Shown: positions 1 through 10,700 of the stretch, one piece after another
Layout of the letters: every line of letters starts with the position of its first letter
How positions within the stretch are numbered: position 1 is the stretch's first letter
The notes under the pieces: model-generated
What the model was told of the DNA's origin: nothing
Seen by the model: the letters and a program-made list of their open reading frames with translations, nothing else
Databases searched by the model: none
Program-made: the position numbers and the translations under genes
Origin: Lewinellaceae bacterium
GTDB taxonomy: Bacteria; Bacteroidota; Bacteroidia; Chitinophagales; Saprospiraceae
Direction of reading: 5' to 3'
Length of the DNA: 64,000 nt
Assembly (NCBI GenBank): GCA_016708875.1
Contig: JADJFA010000004.1
Span: 124,001-188,000 of the forward strand

Positions 1-2422
1 CCGTCGCTACTACCAGATAATATTTGGAACCCGTTATGGAAAGGAGGGACAAAACCCTGAATCCGTTCAACTGCGGTTCAATCAACGGATTCCAGTTGGA
101 TCCCCCATCGCCGGAAACCAAAATCTTGGTGTTGTCATTACCGTTTTCATCCGAACGGTATATCAATTGATCCCCAGCAACAGTAAAAATATAGTTACTC
201 GGCATACTTTGTATCACAGTAGTCCAGGTACGCCCTCTGTTGTCACTTCGGTGAAAGCCAAAATTTCCAGTTTGGGTATCTTCTGTTTTCAGGTACATAT
301 AATCGCCGTTTAAAGGCGATTGTTCGAACCATTCTATCCGTTTCGTGCCGCCAAAATCAAACAGCACTTTTGCCGTTTTGCCATCATCCTCGCTTCGGCA
401 AAATTTTCCATCATGCCCCCAAAATATGATACGGGGATTGTTTTTGTCAAAAAGGATACGGCTTGCGCGATTTTGACGATAGTCAAGGCTTAGATTCGGC
501 TTCCAAGCAGCCTGGTCCAGAATACTGGAATATGGAGTGATGGCGCCGCTTTCATCGTTCGGGAGCGCATTACCCAAATTTGGTTGATCCACAAACCACA
601 TTTTGGGTTCAGCACCATACTGTGCAAAACCGGTTGCCGACTCGCCGCCTCCTGCGTGTTTCCAGCCCCCTCCATTAAAGCCATATTGTCCATTCCAAAC
701 GTTGTTCCCGTTGTGATACGAGCCTCCTCCAAAGAGGAACTGGCGCTTATCCATATCGAAACCCCAAAGTTCATTGGCATAAATTCCCAGGTTACGGGCC
801 TCATGCGAGGCAAGCGTGCCGTTGCTGGAGTAGTTGATACCTCCATCGCTGCTCCAAAACAATTCTTCGGTAGTAGCCGAAGTGGCCTTGCCAACAAATC
901 GCCGAATATCCGGGTGAATATGTGGAACGTTCCCGTTGTACCCTCCCCTTACCTGCCAGGTACTGCCGCCATCAGTTGACTCCCACATAGACAAACCACC
1001 CACATAAAGGTGATCCGCATCAATATGAGAGGCATAAATGGCATTATTGAGTGACGATGCCTGATTGTATTTGTATTGATCGGGCAGCGGCTCATACCCG
1101 TTATGGCCCCAGCTAACAAGATTTGGCCGGTCTGTCAGGTTGTAAGGTCGGCCCAAGTAATTGGTCTTCCTGGTCCAATTTACGCCAGAATTATCGCTGC
1201 AGTAGATGCCCACAAAACCATCCAGTTTCAGGTTGGCACTGGCATGAGAATCCGCCTCATTGAGCATCACGTACACCCGATTCGGAGCAGCAGGTGTTAC
1301 TACAATCCGGCCACCCCAAATATTGAGTTTGCCTTCGTCTGCTGTAGGAATATCAAACCAGCCATCGGTAAAAATGGCCCAGGAAGCCCCTTGGTCTTCT
1401 GAGCGGCAGAATACCGTTGATTTTGAAGATGGTAAATACACCAGGCAATACAGATAATTGGGGTTCGTAGGATGCTCGGCTATTGAAGTAACTCGCCCAC
1501 CCCCAAATGCGCTAAGCCCAATATTCTCTTTCCAATTGGACCCGAAGTCATCCGAAACAAACGAGCCTGCACTGGTCGCAGCGTACAAGTAGTTTCCGTC
1601 ATGTATTGAATGGATGATTTGGTAGGTTTGATAATTATCAGGAATATCATCTCCAGGTATCCCGGAAGGCTGGATGAAATGTTCATTCCAGGTTTCACCC
1701 GCATCGCCGGAACTCATTATCTTGCCTGGCACACCGATGAATACAATCCCGTTATTTAGGGTTTCGCCTACCGCAACGGCTTGTACCCATCTGAAATTCT
1801 GGTCGTCGCCTATGTGCTTCCAGGTTGCTCCAGTGTCCGTACTTCTAAACAAACCACCGCTTTCGGTGGCCGCATACATGACATTTGGATGGAGGCGCGA
1901 ACGGGCAAGGTCATAAACATTCGCTTGCGAGGAAATGGGTTTGCCGCTTTTTTCGTCAAACACAACTGCGGGACCATAGGGAACCCATTTATCCACATTA
2001 CGATCGGATACGACACCTTCGGGATGAATTCGTTCGATCAATTCCTTGCGATTTTCCTCGGCTTCTTTGGAAAAATCAACAAAACCATCTGGTGTTCTGT
2101 AATTGGCGGTTTGACTCCGCCAGGTTTTATAGAGGTGTTCGTACTCATTTTTGAACTTTTTGCCTGCGGTTAATGGATTGGCCTGATGGGCGGCTTTTTT
2201 CGGAGCGATCTCTGCATTGTAATACTGATTATACAATTCAGCAACGTGTTTCACATCGGCTTTGGGAGCGCAAATAGCCTTGACAAAAGCCGGAACGGAG
2301 GGGTCGTCGAGTTGATCTGACATGGTTTGCCACTGGGCTTTGCCAACCACAGGCAGAAGCAAGACAACAATCAGGGTGGCAAACTGCAAACGCAGCGCCT
2401 GGAGAAGCAGATTCTTTTTCAT
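1..2422 (-). CDS. Secreted BNR/Asp-box (sortilin-like) repeat protein, 3' end cut by window
   Basis: The frame is open without a stop from an ATG at 2422 to the window edge (about 807 codons), so the C-terminus is missing. It begins with a signal peptide (KKNLLL, then a hydrophobic stretch ending VVGKAQ). After about 180 residues without clear homology come many Asp-box/BNR units of the form S-x-D-x-G-x-x-W, for example STDTGATW, SGDAGETW, SDDFGSNW, SEDQGASW, SDNSGVNW and STDGGSTW. Such repeats build six- to ten-bladed beta-propellers as in sortilin/VPS10 and sialidase-like proteins. In Bacteroidota these large proteins are usually T9SS cargo, and a type A sorting domain is expected beyond the edge; that is inference. 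The substrate is unknown. It is divergent from the sensor gene at 2698. Alternative: a glycosidase-like propeller; no catalytic residues were identified. Confidence 0.85.
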   Translation of the reverse strand, partial: MKKNLLLQALRLQFATLIVVLLLPVVGKAQWQTMSDQLDDPSVPAFVKAICAPKADVKHVAELYNQYYNAEIAPKKAAHQANPLTAGKKFKNEYEHLYKTWRSQTANYRTPDGFVDFSKEAEENRKELIERIHPEGVVSDRNVDKWVPYGPAVVFDEKSGKPISSQANVYDLARSRLHPNVMYAATESGGLFRSTDTGATWKHIGDDQNFRWVQAVAVGETLNNGIVFIGVPGKIMSSGDAGETWNEHFIQPSGIPGDDIPDNYQTYQIIHSIHDGNYLYAATSAGSFVSDDFGSNWKENIGLSAFGGGRVTSIAEHPTNPNYLYCLVYLPSSKSTVFCRSEDQGASWAIFTDGWFDIPTADEGKLNIWGGRIVVTPAAPNRVYVMLNEADSHASANLKLDGFVGIYCSDNSGVNWTRKTNYLGRPYNLTDRPNLVSWGHNGYEPLPDQYKYNQASSLNNAIYASHIDADHLYVGGLSMWESTDGGSTWQVRGGYNGNVPHIHPDIRRFVGKATSATTEELFWSSDGGINYSSNGTLASHEARNLGIYANELWGFDMDKRQFLFGGGSYHNGNNVWNGQYGFNGGGWKHAGGGESATGFAQYGAEPKMWFVDQPNLGNALPNDESGAITPYSSILDQAAWKPNLSLDYRQNRASRILFDKNNPRIIFWGHDGKFCRSEDDGKTAKVLFDFGGTKRIEWFEQSPLNGDYMYLKTEDTQTGNFGFHRSDNRGRTWTTVIQSMPSNYIFTVAGDQLIYRSDENGNDNTKILVSGDGGSNWNPLIEPQLNGFRVLSLLSITGSKYYLVVAT

Positions 2423-2562
2423 TGTAAAAAGTGTTTGGTAAAAGACTGCTTCAAAGATGGCCTAGCCCTTAGCCTCTATTTCAGGTTTTGGTCACGAATG
2501 GACGGAATGTGGTCACGGATGGTGGGGATTTTGGTCATGGGTGGGCATTGGACCATGCAGCG

Positions 2563-2650
2563 TAGTTTGAACCACAAAAGGCACAAAAGGACACAAAAGA
2601 CCGTATCGTGCTACTTTTGTGCTCTTTTGTGCCTTTTGTGGTTCAAATTA
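2563..2650. repeat. Long inverted repeat with short-period arms, upstream of the sensor gene
   Basis: Arms at 2563-2599 and 2614-2650 match at 34 of 37 positions. Each arm is itself built of short near-repeats of the type CACAAAAGG. It lies between two divergent genes, about 48 bases before the ATG at 2698, so here it cannot simply be a terminator. It is one of several hairpins of the same architecture in this window. Confidence 0.8.
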
Positions 2651-2697
2651 TGCTACTTTACAGACCAATTTGGCCGTTTAATACAAACCGATTCAGG

Positions 2698-5571
2698 ATG
2701 AAAAAGATACTCTTTCTCCTAACTGTCCTGCCTTTCTGGGTTTTGGGACAAGCCAGCGACCCCATTGATAGTTTGCAAAAAATAGCGACCCAAAAAAGAG
2801 CCGTACAAGATCGGCTCGGAGAGGCTACGGCCTTGTTTGAGATCGGGAATATATACTACGAAAAACAGGAAGACAAAACCGCGCTGGAATACATTCAAAA
2901 GGCATTACAACGACTTCCGGACGGAAACCCAACTTTGAAAGGGCGGCTTTTGTACCGAAAAGCGATGCTTTTGTACTTTATCGGGCAGGATTTTTCGCAA
3001 TCGCTGCCCATTTTGGATTCTGCTTACATTTTATTGAAACCTAACAACGACCCTCAAATTTTAGCACCCTTTTTGCAGTCTTATGGCACGTTCCTAAGTC
3101 AAAGTTTACAGTACCAAAAAGCGCTGAAAATATTGCTGGAAGCAGAACAGATTTGCCTGCAAAACAAAGAAGTAGGCAATACAGACCGAATGCTCAATCT
3201 GTATTCTAACCTGTTGTCGTCGGCGTATTCGATGGGCGACTACAAGGCCGCACTCACGTTTGCGCGGAAAGGGATAGAAACTGGGCGCGAAAGCAAAAAC
3301 TATGAATTGACCGGGGATTTATACTACAACAACGCATTGACCTTGGCCGCTTTGGGCTATGAAAAGGATGCAGAACATAGTTATTTGAAATCCTTGGAGC
3401 TAAGCAAAAAAGGTAATGTTACGAGCGGTATTATTACAGCAAAAACTGCTTTGGGCGAATTTTACAACAGCCACAATCAATCAAAACTTGGGCTTCAATA
3501 TCTCGAAGAAGCCAAATCGGCCGCTGCAAAAGCCCATGATTTATATGCCGTAGCGGTGGTGGACAAAATGGAAGCGGTGCATTACTTCGGTCAGAAAAAC
3601 TACCAAAGTGCCCTTGCTTCGATAGACAGTTGCATTCAATATTTTGAAAAAAACAAGGACCCAAGGCTGATCCAGGGCGTTTTTTATGAAAAAGCAAGGA
3701 TTTTAAAGGCGAGCAACCAGTTGGAAGAAGCGGTCGTTTGGGCCAAAAAAGAATTGGAAAAAGCGCAGCAATCCAACAGCTTTTCATTTAGCAGCATCAG
3801 CTATTTATTGCTTTCAGAAATAGAAAAATCACGGAACAATTTTGAACAAGCCCTTGACTACCATGAACAATATGCCGCTTACAAAGACAGCGTATATGGC
3901 CGCGATTTGGAATCCAAATTGGCCGAAGAACGCACCAAACAAAACATTGAAGCTGAACAAGATGCTCGTAGAAAAGCTGAATTGGAAGCGGATTTGCTCC
4001 ATTCGCGCAACCAACTTTTCATCGCCATTGCAGCCGGTCTATTGATTATATTATTGGCAGGGGGTTACTTGTTCTGGCAATTGCGAAAATCAAGGCGACA
4101 ACTTGAAAATCAAAACCTCCAATTGTCACAACTCAATGCTACGAAAGACAAATTCTTTGGCATAATCGCACACGATCTTCGCAACCCACTCACTGCATTT
4201 CAGGGCGTAGGCGAACAGCTAAATTTTTATCTGAAAAAAGGAGATACTGCTAAGTTGCAGAAAATCAGTGATCTAATCGCCAAAAGTGCCACGAACCTCA
4301 GCGGATTACTAGACAATTTACTTTCCTGGGCCTTGCTCAATCGGGGTATGATCCCTTACAGTCCAGAACCGCTTGCATTGGCTGATGAGGCTGCCGCCAA
4401 TTTTAAAATCCACGAAAATGCCGCCGCCGCCAAAAACATCCAGCTCGAAAACAACATTCCCCAAAACCTAAAAGTCAGCGCCGACCGAAATGCGCTACAG
4501 GCCATTTTTCGCAACCTTGTCGGCAATGCGGTTAAGTTCACCCCGAATGAGGGGCGCGTAACACTCGGCTGCATAGAAAAGGATAGCCAGGTTTTCATCA
4601 CCGTCAACGACACGGGTACCGGCATCGCGGCCGAGAAACTGGATAAATTATTCACACTCGAAAAACGAAGCGAACACGGAACCGCAGGTGAAAAGGGCGC
4701 AGGGCTTGGACTTTTGCTTTGCAAGGAATTGGTAGAGATGAATCAGGGTATCTTGCGCGTGTTCAGTGTCCAGGGGGAAGGCTCAAGGTTTGAGTTTTCG
4801 CTGCCAAAGGGACGCCAAGCCAAATCAACAGCAATCATGAAGATCCTCATCGTAGAAGACGAACCCATACATGCCGACCGATTCGAAATGCTGGCCGAGC
4901 AATTGGGCTATGAAGTTGCGGGCATCTGCGACAATGCCTTTGATTCGCTTGATTGTTTTCACCGCACAGAACCCGATCTGCTGCTGATGGACATTCATTT
5001 GCGTGGCGAAGTGGATGGCATTCAATTGGCCGAACGCATCAACCAGACACGCCCGATGCCCATCGTGTTCGTTACTTCGATGCAAGACGACGAAACTTTT
5101 GCGCGTGCCCAAAGCGTCCGCCCTATTGCGTTCATTCTCAAACCTTTTGACACGCTGCAACTCCAACGTGCCATCGAATTGGCCGTTAGTAGATTGGTTT
5201 CTTCCCCTACCCTCCCCAAAAATGATTTTGATGAAAATGACCTGGCCTTACCGGATTGTCTGTTTGTAAAAGTTCGGGAAAAACTGGAAAAAGTCGCGTT
5301 TGACGACGTCTTGTATTTAGAATCGGATGGACGCTACACCATGCTCCATACTACTGGAGGGCGCAAATTCGCCATCAGGATTCCCCTCAGCGATTTAGAG
5401 GAAAAACTGCCTGCAAGCCGTTTTGCGCGCACGCACCGCAGTTATCTTATCCACTTGAAATGGCTACAAAGCGTTGATTTACACGAGATGGCGGTGTTGG
5501 TAAAAGACAAAACCGTACCGCTGAGCAAAGGATTCCGCGAGCAAATATTAACCAGACTGGACCAAGTGTAA
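2698..5571 (+). CDS. TPR sensor histidine kinase fused to receiver and LytTR domains
   Basis: A 957-residue one-protein two-component system. Residues 1-18 are a signal peptide. Roughly 40-410 are TPR helices (probably periplasmic), 439-463 a membrane segment, followed by a coiled coil. HisKA follows with the phospho-acceptor His492 in AHDLRNP. The HATPase domain has the N box NLVGNAVKF and G boxes DTGTGIA and GAGLGL. A CheY-like receiver starts at 714 (MKILIVEDEP), with Asp765 in LLMDIHL, and a LytTR DNA-binding domain fills about 854-955 (YLESDGRY, RTHRSYL). Upstream in-frame codons would encode peptide from the hairpin, so the start is set at 2698, where a signal peptide begins. In related genomes kinase and LytTR regulator are usually separate genes. 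The targets are unknown. It is convergent with the GH97 gene. Confidence 0.9.
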   Translation: MKKILFLLTVLPFWVLGQASDPIDSLQKIATQKRAVQDRLGEATALFEIGNIYYEKQEDKTALEYIQKALQRLPDGNPTLKGRLLYRKAMLLYFIGQDFSQSLPILDSAYILLKPNNDPQILAPFLQSYGTFLSQSLQYQKALKILLEAEQICLQNKEVGNTDRMLNLYSNLLSSAYSMGDYKAALTFARKGIETGRESKNYELTGDLYYNNALTLAALGYEKDAEHSYLKSLELSKKGNVTSGIITAKTALGEFYNSHNQSKLGLQYLEEAKSAAAKAHDLYAVAVVDKMEAVHYFGQKNYQSALASIDSCIQYFEKNKDPRLIQGVFYEKARILKASNQLEEAVVWAKKELEKAQQSNSFSFSSISYLLLSEIEKSRNNFEQALDYHEQYAAYKDSVYGRDLESKLAEERTKQNIEAEQDARRKAELEADLLHSRNQLFIAIAAGLLIILLAGGYLFWQLRKSRRQLENQNLQLSQLNATKDKFFGIIAHDLRNPLTAFQGVGEQLNFYLKKGDTAKLQKISDLIAKSATNLSGLLDNLLSWALLNRGMIPYSPEPLALADEAAANFKIHENAAAAKNIQLENNIPQNLKVSADRNALQAIFRNLVGNAVKFTPNEGRVTLGCIEKDSQVFITVNDTGTGIAAEKLDKLFTLEKRSEHGTAGEKGAGLGLLLCKELVEMNQGILRVFSVQGEGSRFEFSLPKGRQAKSTAIMKILIVEDEPIHADRFEMLAEQLGYEVAGICDNAFDSLDCFHRTEPDLLLMDIHLRGEVDGIQLAERINQTRPMPIVFVTSMQDDETFARAQSVRPIAFILKPFDTLQLQRAIELAVSRLVSSPTLPKNDFDENDLALPDCLFVKVREKLEKVAFDDVLYLESDGRYTMLHTTGGRKFAIRIPLSDLEEKLPASRFARTHRSYLIHLKWLQSVDLHEMAVLVKDKTVPLSKGFREQILTRLDQV

Positions 5572-5592
5572 GAACAGGCTAAAAACGCGTTT

Positions 5593-7686
5593 TCAATTCA
5601 GGACTTTGATAGAAACCGCACAGCCTCCCCCGGCTGCCAGCTTAATGGCCAGAGTCTCCCCTTTACGCACCTTTACTGTACGGATGTTCACCGGATATGG
5701 ATTGTCCAGGTAGTGCGCGCCTTGCCCATCTTCATAAATAGTGGCTTCGTATGTTTTGCCCGCATCGAGGAAATCGAGTTTGGCCTTAAAATTTCGCGGC
5801 GTTTCATCGGTCATGCTCCCGATGAACCAGTTAGGGGAATTTTTCTCCCGCCTTGCAATGGTCACGTAATCACCAACCTCCGCATTCAAAATTTCTGTTT
5901 CCGACCAATCGGTGGGCACATCCCGGATAAACTGGAACACATCGGGGCGTTTTTCGTAGTTCTCAGGCAAATCAGCGGCCATTTGGAGCGGGGAATACAA
6001 GGTGACGTACAGCGCAAGTTGTTTGGCAACCGTCGTACGGACGCGGTCTTTTTTTGCCTTGTCGAATTGATTGAGTTCCACCTGAAAAATACCCGGCGTA
6101 TAATCCATCGGCCCACCCAGGAAGCGAGTGAAAATGAGCGTGAGTTCGTGGCTTGGATCGTTGCCTTTGCTCCATGCGTTGAATTCCATGCCGCGCGCAG
6201 CCTCTGAAGCCATGAAATTGGGCCAGGTACGATGCAAGCCACTTGGGCGCACCGGCTCGTGGGCGCAAACCATGATTTTCTTCTCGGCGGTGCGGCGCAG
6301 CACTTCGTTGTAATGGTTGATCATCCATTGTCCGTCGTGCCATTCGCCCTTGGGCTGGATGAACCCAACGTAGCCTGTTTTGATGGCATTAAACCCGTTT
6401 TTAAGGTAATAATCATACGCAGCATCCATTTGCCGTTCGTAACTGGCGATGGCAGAACCCGTCTCGTTGTGGACGATTATTTTCACATTCTTTTCTTTAG
6501 CATAGCGACTGATTTCGGCCATGTCAAAGTCCGGATAGGGTTTTGTGAATTCAAAAATCTCTGGTCGCATGACATTGAACCAATCCTCCCAACCCTCGAA
6601 CCAACCTTCCACCAGCACACCGGGAAAACCGTTTTTGGCAGCAAAATCTATGTAACGCTTCACATTATCAGTATTCGCACCGTGTTTGCCGGTGGGCTTT
6701 CCATCTTTGCCGCGGTATTCCCAGCCGGATTTTCCGACGTGGAGTTCCCACCAAATGCCGACGTATTTCTGTGGTTTAATCCAGGACAAATCGCCTTTGA
6801 TTTTACATGGTTCATTCAGATTGAGAATCAAACGATTCGTTAGCAAACCGCCCGCATCCGGGCTGAGCAGCACAGCGCGCCAAGGGGTATGGAACGGTAA
6901 CTTATTGATTGACTTTACGGTAGAGTCTGCTGTTGGAATGATAAAGGTTTTAAAAGTGCGCGTTGTACGGTCGAGCGCCAAGTGCATTGCCCCATAATCC
7001 ATCAAGGCTGCATCAGCGATGGACATACAAAAGCCCGACTGACCTTGCATTGTCACGGGCGTTTGCACGGCATGAACGTTGGTAATGTGCTGCACAAACG
7101 GCTCAATATCAGTAAGGTGCCTGGTGGCATCTATTTCGCTTATCTTCGAGTTTGTGTAGGTGTGTTCGTTGGAATCCCAGTCGCTGGGCGCCCACCAGGC
7201 GGTATAGTCTGCTGGCATTTGAAATTCCGTAATTTCATCCAGCACCACGATTTCGCTCGTTTTATCTTTTTTAGGGAATTCGTAGCGAAAGCCAACTCCC
7301 TCGTCGTAAACGCGAAAAACGAGATCAAAACGCAGTCCATCAGCACTTACCAGCTTGAGGGTGATGGCTTTGTACTCGTTTTTAATTTTGTCCACTTCAC
7401 CCCAGACGGGTTTCCAGGTGTTTTTTTCCGAAGAGGTACCGTCACCGATCCTTTTCAAACCTGTAGTCAGATCGTGGCCACGCAAACGAAGTCCGAGTCG
7501 GGACTGGCCTACTACATCTTTGCCTTGAAACCTTATTTTGTAACTTGCTTCACCCTTTTCATTGAGCATCAGGGTGGCTTGAATGCGGTTATTGGGAGAT
7601 ACCACTGCTTTAGAGAATGGTTGCGCCAGGCTGGAAGCGATGCTTGTAGCAAGGAGCAGCAGTGCGAAGAGGATTCTTTTTGTCAT
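5593..7686 (-). CDS. GH97 alpha-glucosidase (SusB-like, inverting type predicted)
   Basis: A 697-residue secreted glycoside hydrolase of family 97, which releases glucose from alpha-glucans in the periplasm. A signal peptide (KRILFALLLLATS...SLAQ) is followed by the N-terminal beta-sandwich (about 25-290), a catalytic TIM barrel (about 300-570; GVLVEGWFEGWEDW) and a C-terminal beta-domain. Glu408 (HNETGS), Glu477 (AHEP) and Glu501 (GMEFNA) are spaced 69 and 24 residues apart. As I recall, this is exactly the spacing of the base/acid/base glutamates 439/508/532 of Bacteroides SusB, which favours the inverting alpha-glucosidase over the retaining alpha-galactosidase branch. The start at 7686 places the signal peptide first; an upstream in-frame ATG at 7719 would add eleven residues. 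No SusC/SusD genes are adjacent. It is convergent with the sensor gene, with 21 bases between. Confidence 0.92.
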   Translation of the reverse strand: MTKRILFALLLLATSIASSLAQPFSKAVVSPNNRIQATLMLNEKGEASYKIRFQGKDVVGQSRLGLRLRGHDLTTGLKRIGDGTSSEKNTWKPVWGEVDKIKNEYKAITLKLVSADGLRFDLVFRVYDEGVGFRYEFPKKDKTSEIVVLDEITEFQMPADYTAWWAPSDWDSNEHTYTNSKISEIDATRHLTDIEPFVQHITNVHAVQTPVTMQGQSGFCMSIADAALMDYGAMHLALDRTTRTFKTFIIPTADSTVKSINKLPFHTPWRAVLLSPDAGGLLTNRLILNLNEPCKIKGDLSWIKPQKYVGIWWELHVGKSGWEYRGKDGKPTGKHGANTDNVKRYIDFAAKNGFPGVLVEGWFEGWEDWFNVMRPEIFEFTKPYPDFDMAEISRYAKEKNVKIIVHNETGSAIASYERQMDAAYDYYLKNGFNAIKTGYVGFIQPKGEWHDGQWMINHYNEVLRRTAEKKIMVCAHEPVRPSGLHRTWPNFMASEAARGMEFNAWSKGNDPSHELTLIFTRFLGGPMDYTPGIFQVELNQFDKAKKDRVRTTVAKQLALYVTLYSPLQMAADLPENYEKRPDVFQFIRDVPTDWSETEILNAEVGDYVTIARREKNSPNWFIGSMTDETPRNFKAKLDFLDAGKTYEATIYEDGQGAHYLDNPYPVNIRTVKVRKGETLAIKLAAGGGCAVSIKVLN

Positions 7687-7771
7687 GAACTTGTATGAAA
7701 GGAATGAGATTGGGTGCAAATCAACACAAATAGTGCAAAGACGCAGCCTAAAATGTAAACCAAATACTAAA

Positions 7772-10700
7772 TCATCGAACGACCGTTACGTTTCCCGAAA
7801 GGCTCAATTCCAAACCATCTTTGAAAATCAATTTTGCCACCCAGACGAACACACCAGGATTAACCGGGCGACCCCGAAAACTCCCGTCCCAGCCATTTTC
7901 CTCATCATTGGGCAACAGGTTTTCTTTTCTAAATACCAGCTCCCCCCAACGGTCATAAACTTCAATCAGTTGAACCTTGTCCAGGGACTCGTCTGAATAG
8001 ACGGTGAAAAAATTATTCAAACCTTCATTATTCGGCTGGAACACATTGGGCACATAAACATTTCGATCCAGCACGATAAGGTCAATGATGTGCAGACTGT
8101 CGCAACCTTCTACCGTTTCAAAATGAAAGGGATACTGCCCAGCTTTCCCAGTGCGACTTCCGTCGGGTAATTGATAATAGCTTCCTTCGTAAATGGTAAC
8201 TGTCTCTTGTGTTTGAACCGAATCAGTCAGGTCTGTTACATTCAAATCCTCCAGACTTGTTTCACAACCCACTGAATCTGTGACAGTTACAGCATAGACA
8301 TTGGCAGTCAAGGCCGGAAAATAACCCACTGTGTTTGGCCCCAGGCCATTATCCAGCACAAATGAATACCCCCCCGATCCGCCCGTCGCCGACACTGCTA
8401 CAAATCCCAGTGGATGCTGACAATCCACAATGCCCAAACTGTCTAATACCAAAAGCAATGGATCTTCAATCCCAATGGAATAAATACTGGGTGGGTACAT
8501 CCCGCCGAATCTCGCAGGGTGATTGAATAATTGGCTGCTGGCAAATCAGAAAAGTAACCAGATGGCTGCCAAGGTCCTGCATTGATTTGAAATTCAAAAG
8601 GCTCAATACCGGAAACGCCTGCCACTGAAATACTGCCCCCAAGCAGACAACTAGCATTGAAAATAGAAAGCAAGGAGTCAAGCACAGGTAAAGGAGCCGG
8701 GACAGAATAATTGCTCAAATGTGTACAAGCTGCTGAATCGCGCAGTTGGATCGTGTAGTTCGCCGGAGGTAAATCCATAAAGACCCCGCTGGTTTGCCAA
8801 GGCCCGCCATTGATTTGAAACTGGAAGGGCGCTGTGCCGGAAATGCCTGATACAGAAATGGAACCTCCATCCACACAAGTCGCGGTAATAATAGAAAGAA
8901 GAGAATCCATGGGCAAGGGAGGCGCTGCTACCGAATAGTCGCTTGCGTGTGTGCATCCTGTGGAATCCCTGATAACGATTGAATAATTACCTACAGTCAA
9001 ATTGTCAAATAATCCGCTCGGCTGCCAAGGCCCGCCATTGAGTTGAAATTCATAAGGTCCAATGCCTGAAACAGCGGTCACATTAATTGCTCCTCCAGCA
9101 ATACAGGTGGTATTCACAATTGTGAGGAGCGAATCCATCGGCGACGGCGATCCACCTACCGAAAAATCATTGAAACTTGTACAACCTGCGGAGTCGCGTA
9201 CGGTAATGACATAAATACCTGAAGACAAATCAGAAAATATCCCAGTATCTTGCCAAGCCCCACCATTGATTTGAAATTCATAAGGACTGGTTCCGGAATT
9301 GCCGCTCACAGAAATCGTTCCACCGTCCAAACATGTCGCGTTGACAATTGATAGCAGCGATACCTGCGGTAAAGGCGGATCATTCACCACATAACTGCTT
9401 GAATCTGTACATCCTGCGGCATCACGAATAGCAATGGAATAATTGCCAGATGGCAAATCCGAAAATATCCCGGCAGGCTGCCAGGCACCTCCATTGATTT
9501 GAAATGCATAAGGGCTGGTCCCGGAATTACCACTTACAGAAATTGTTCCCCCATCCACACAGGTCGCGTTGACAATTGACAGCAGCGAAACCTGCGGCAA
9601 TGGCGGATCATTTACCACATAACTGCTTGAATCTGTGCATCCTGCGGCATCACGTATTGTAATGGAATAGTTGCCTGAAGGCAAGTCCAAAAATATCCCG
9701 GCAGGCTGCCAACCACCGCCATTGAGTTGAAATTCATAAGGGCTGGTGCCGGAATTACCGTTTACCGAAATGACTCCTCCATCCACACAGGTCGCATTGA
9801 TTATTGAAAGCAGCGAAACCTGCGGCAATGGCGGGTCATTTACCACGTAACTGCTTGAATCTGTGCATCCTGCGACGTCACGTATTGAAATCGAATAATT
9901 GCCCGATGGCAAGTCCGAAAATATCCCGGCAGGCTGCCATGCCCCACCATTGATTTGAAATTCATAAGGGCTGGTGCCGGAATTGCCGCTTACAGAAATT
10001 GCTCCCCCGTCCACACAAGTGGCGTTGACTATTGACAGCAGCGAAACCTGCGGCAATGGCGGGTCGTTTACCACATAATCGCTTGAATCTGCGCATCCTG
10101 CGGCATCGCGCATCGAAACGGAATAATTGCCCGATGGCAAGTCCGAAAATATCCCGGAATTCTGCCATGCTCCACCATTGATTTGAAAATCATAAGGGCT
10201 GGTGCCGGAATTGCCGTTCACAGAAATTGTTCCTCCATCCACACAAGTGGCATTAACTATTGAAAGCAGCGATACCTGCGGCAATGGCGGGTCATTCACC
10301 ACATAACTGCTTGAATCTGTGCATCCTGCGGCATCTTGTATAACCAGGGAATAATTGCCCCATGGCAAGTCCGAAAATATCCCGGAATCTTGCCATACTC
10401 CGCCATTGATTTGAAACTCATAAGGACTGGTTCCCGAACTACCACTTACAGAAATAGCTCCCCCATCCACACAGGTGGCATTGGCAATTGACAGCAGCGA
10501 GACCTGCGGTAATGGTGGATCATTTACCACATAACTACTTGAATCTGTGCATCCTGCGGCATCGCGGAGGGTAATGGTGTAATTACCTGCATGCAAATCC
10601 GAAAATTGACCAAATGGCTGCCAAGCCCCACCATTGATTTGAAACGCATAAGGCGCAGTACCCGCGTTGGCGGAAACAAAAATTTCGCCTCCTGTCACGC

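Noticed and set aside
584..2173. Several plus-strand frames of 65-135 codons
   Set aside because: They lie opposite one continuous minus-strand frame with a signal peptide and clear BNR motifs; the plus-strand products have no recognisable features.
2608..2697. Thirty extra N-terminal codons on the sensor kinase
   Set aside because: They are read from the right arm of the hairpin, whereas the ATG at 2698 opens a normal signal peptide.
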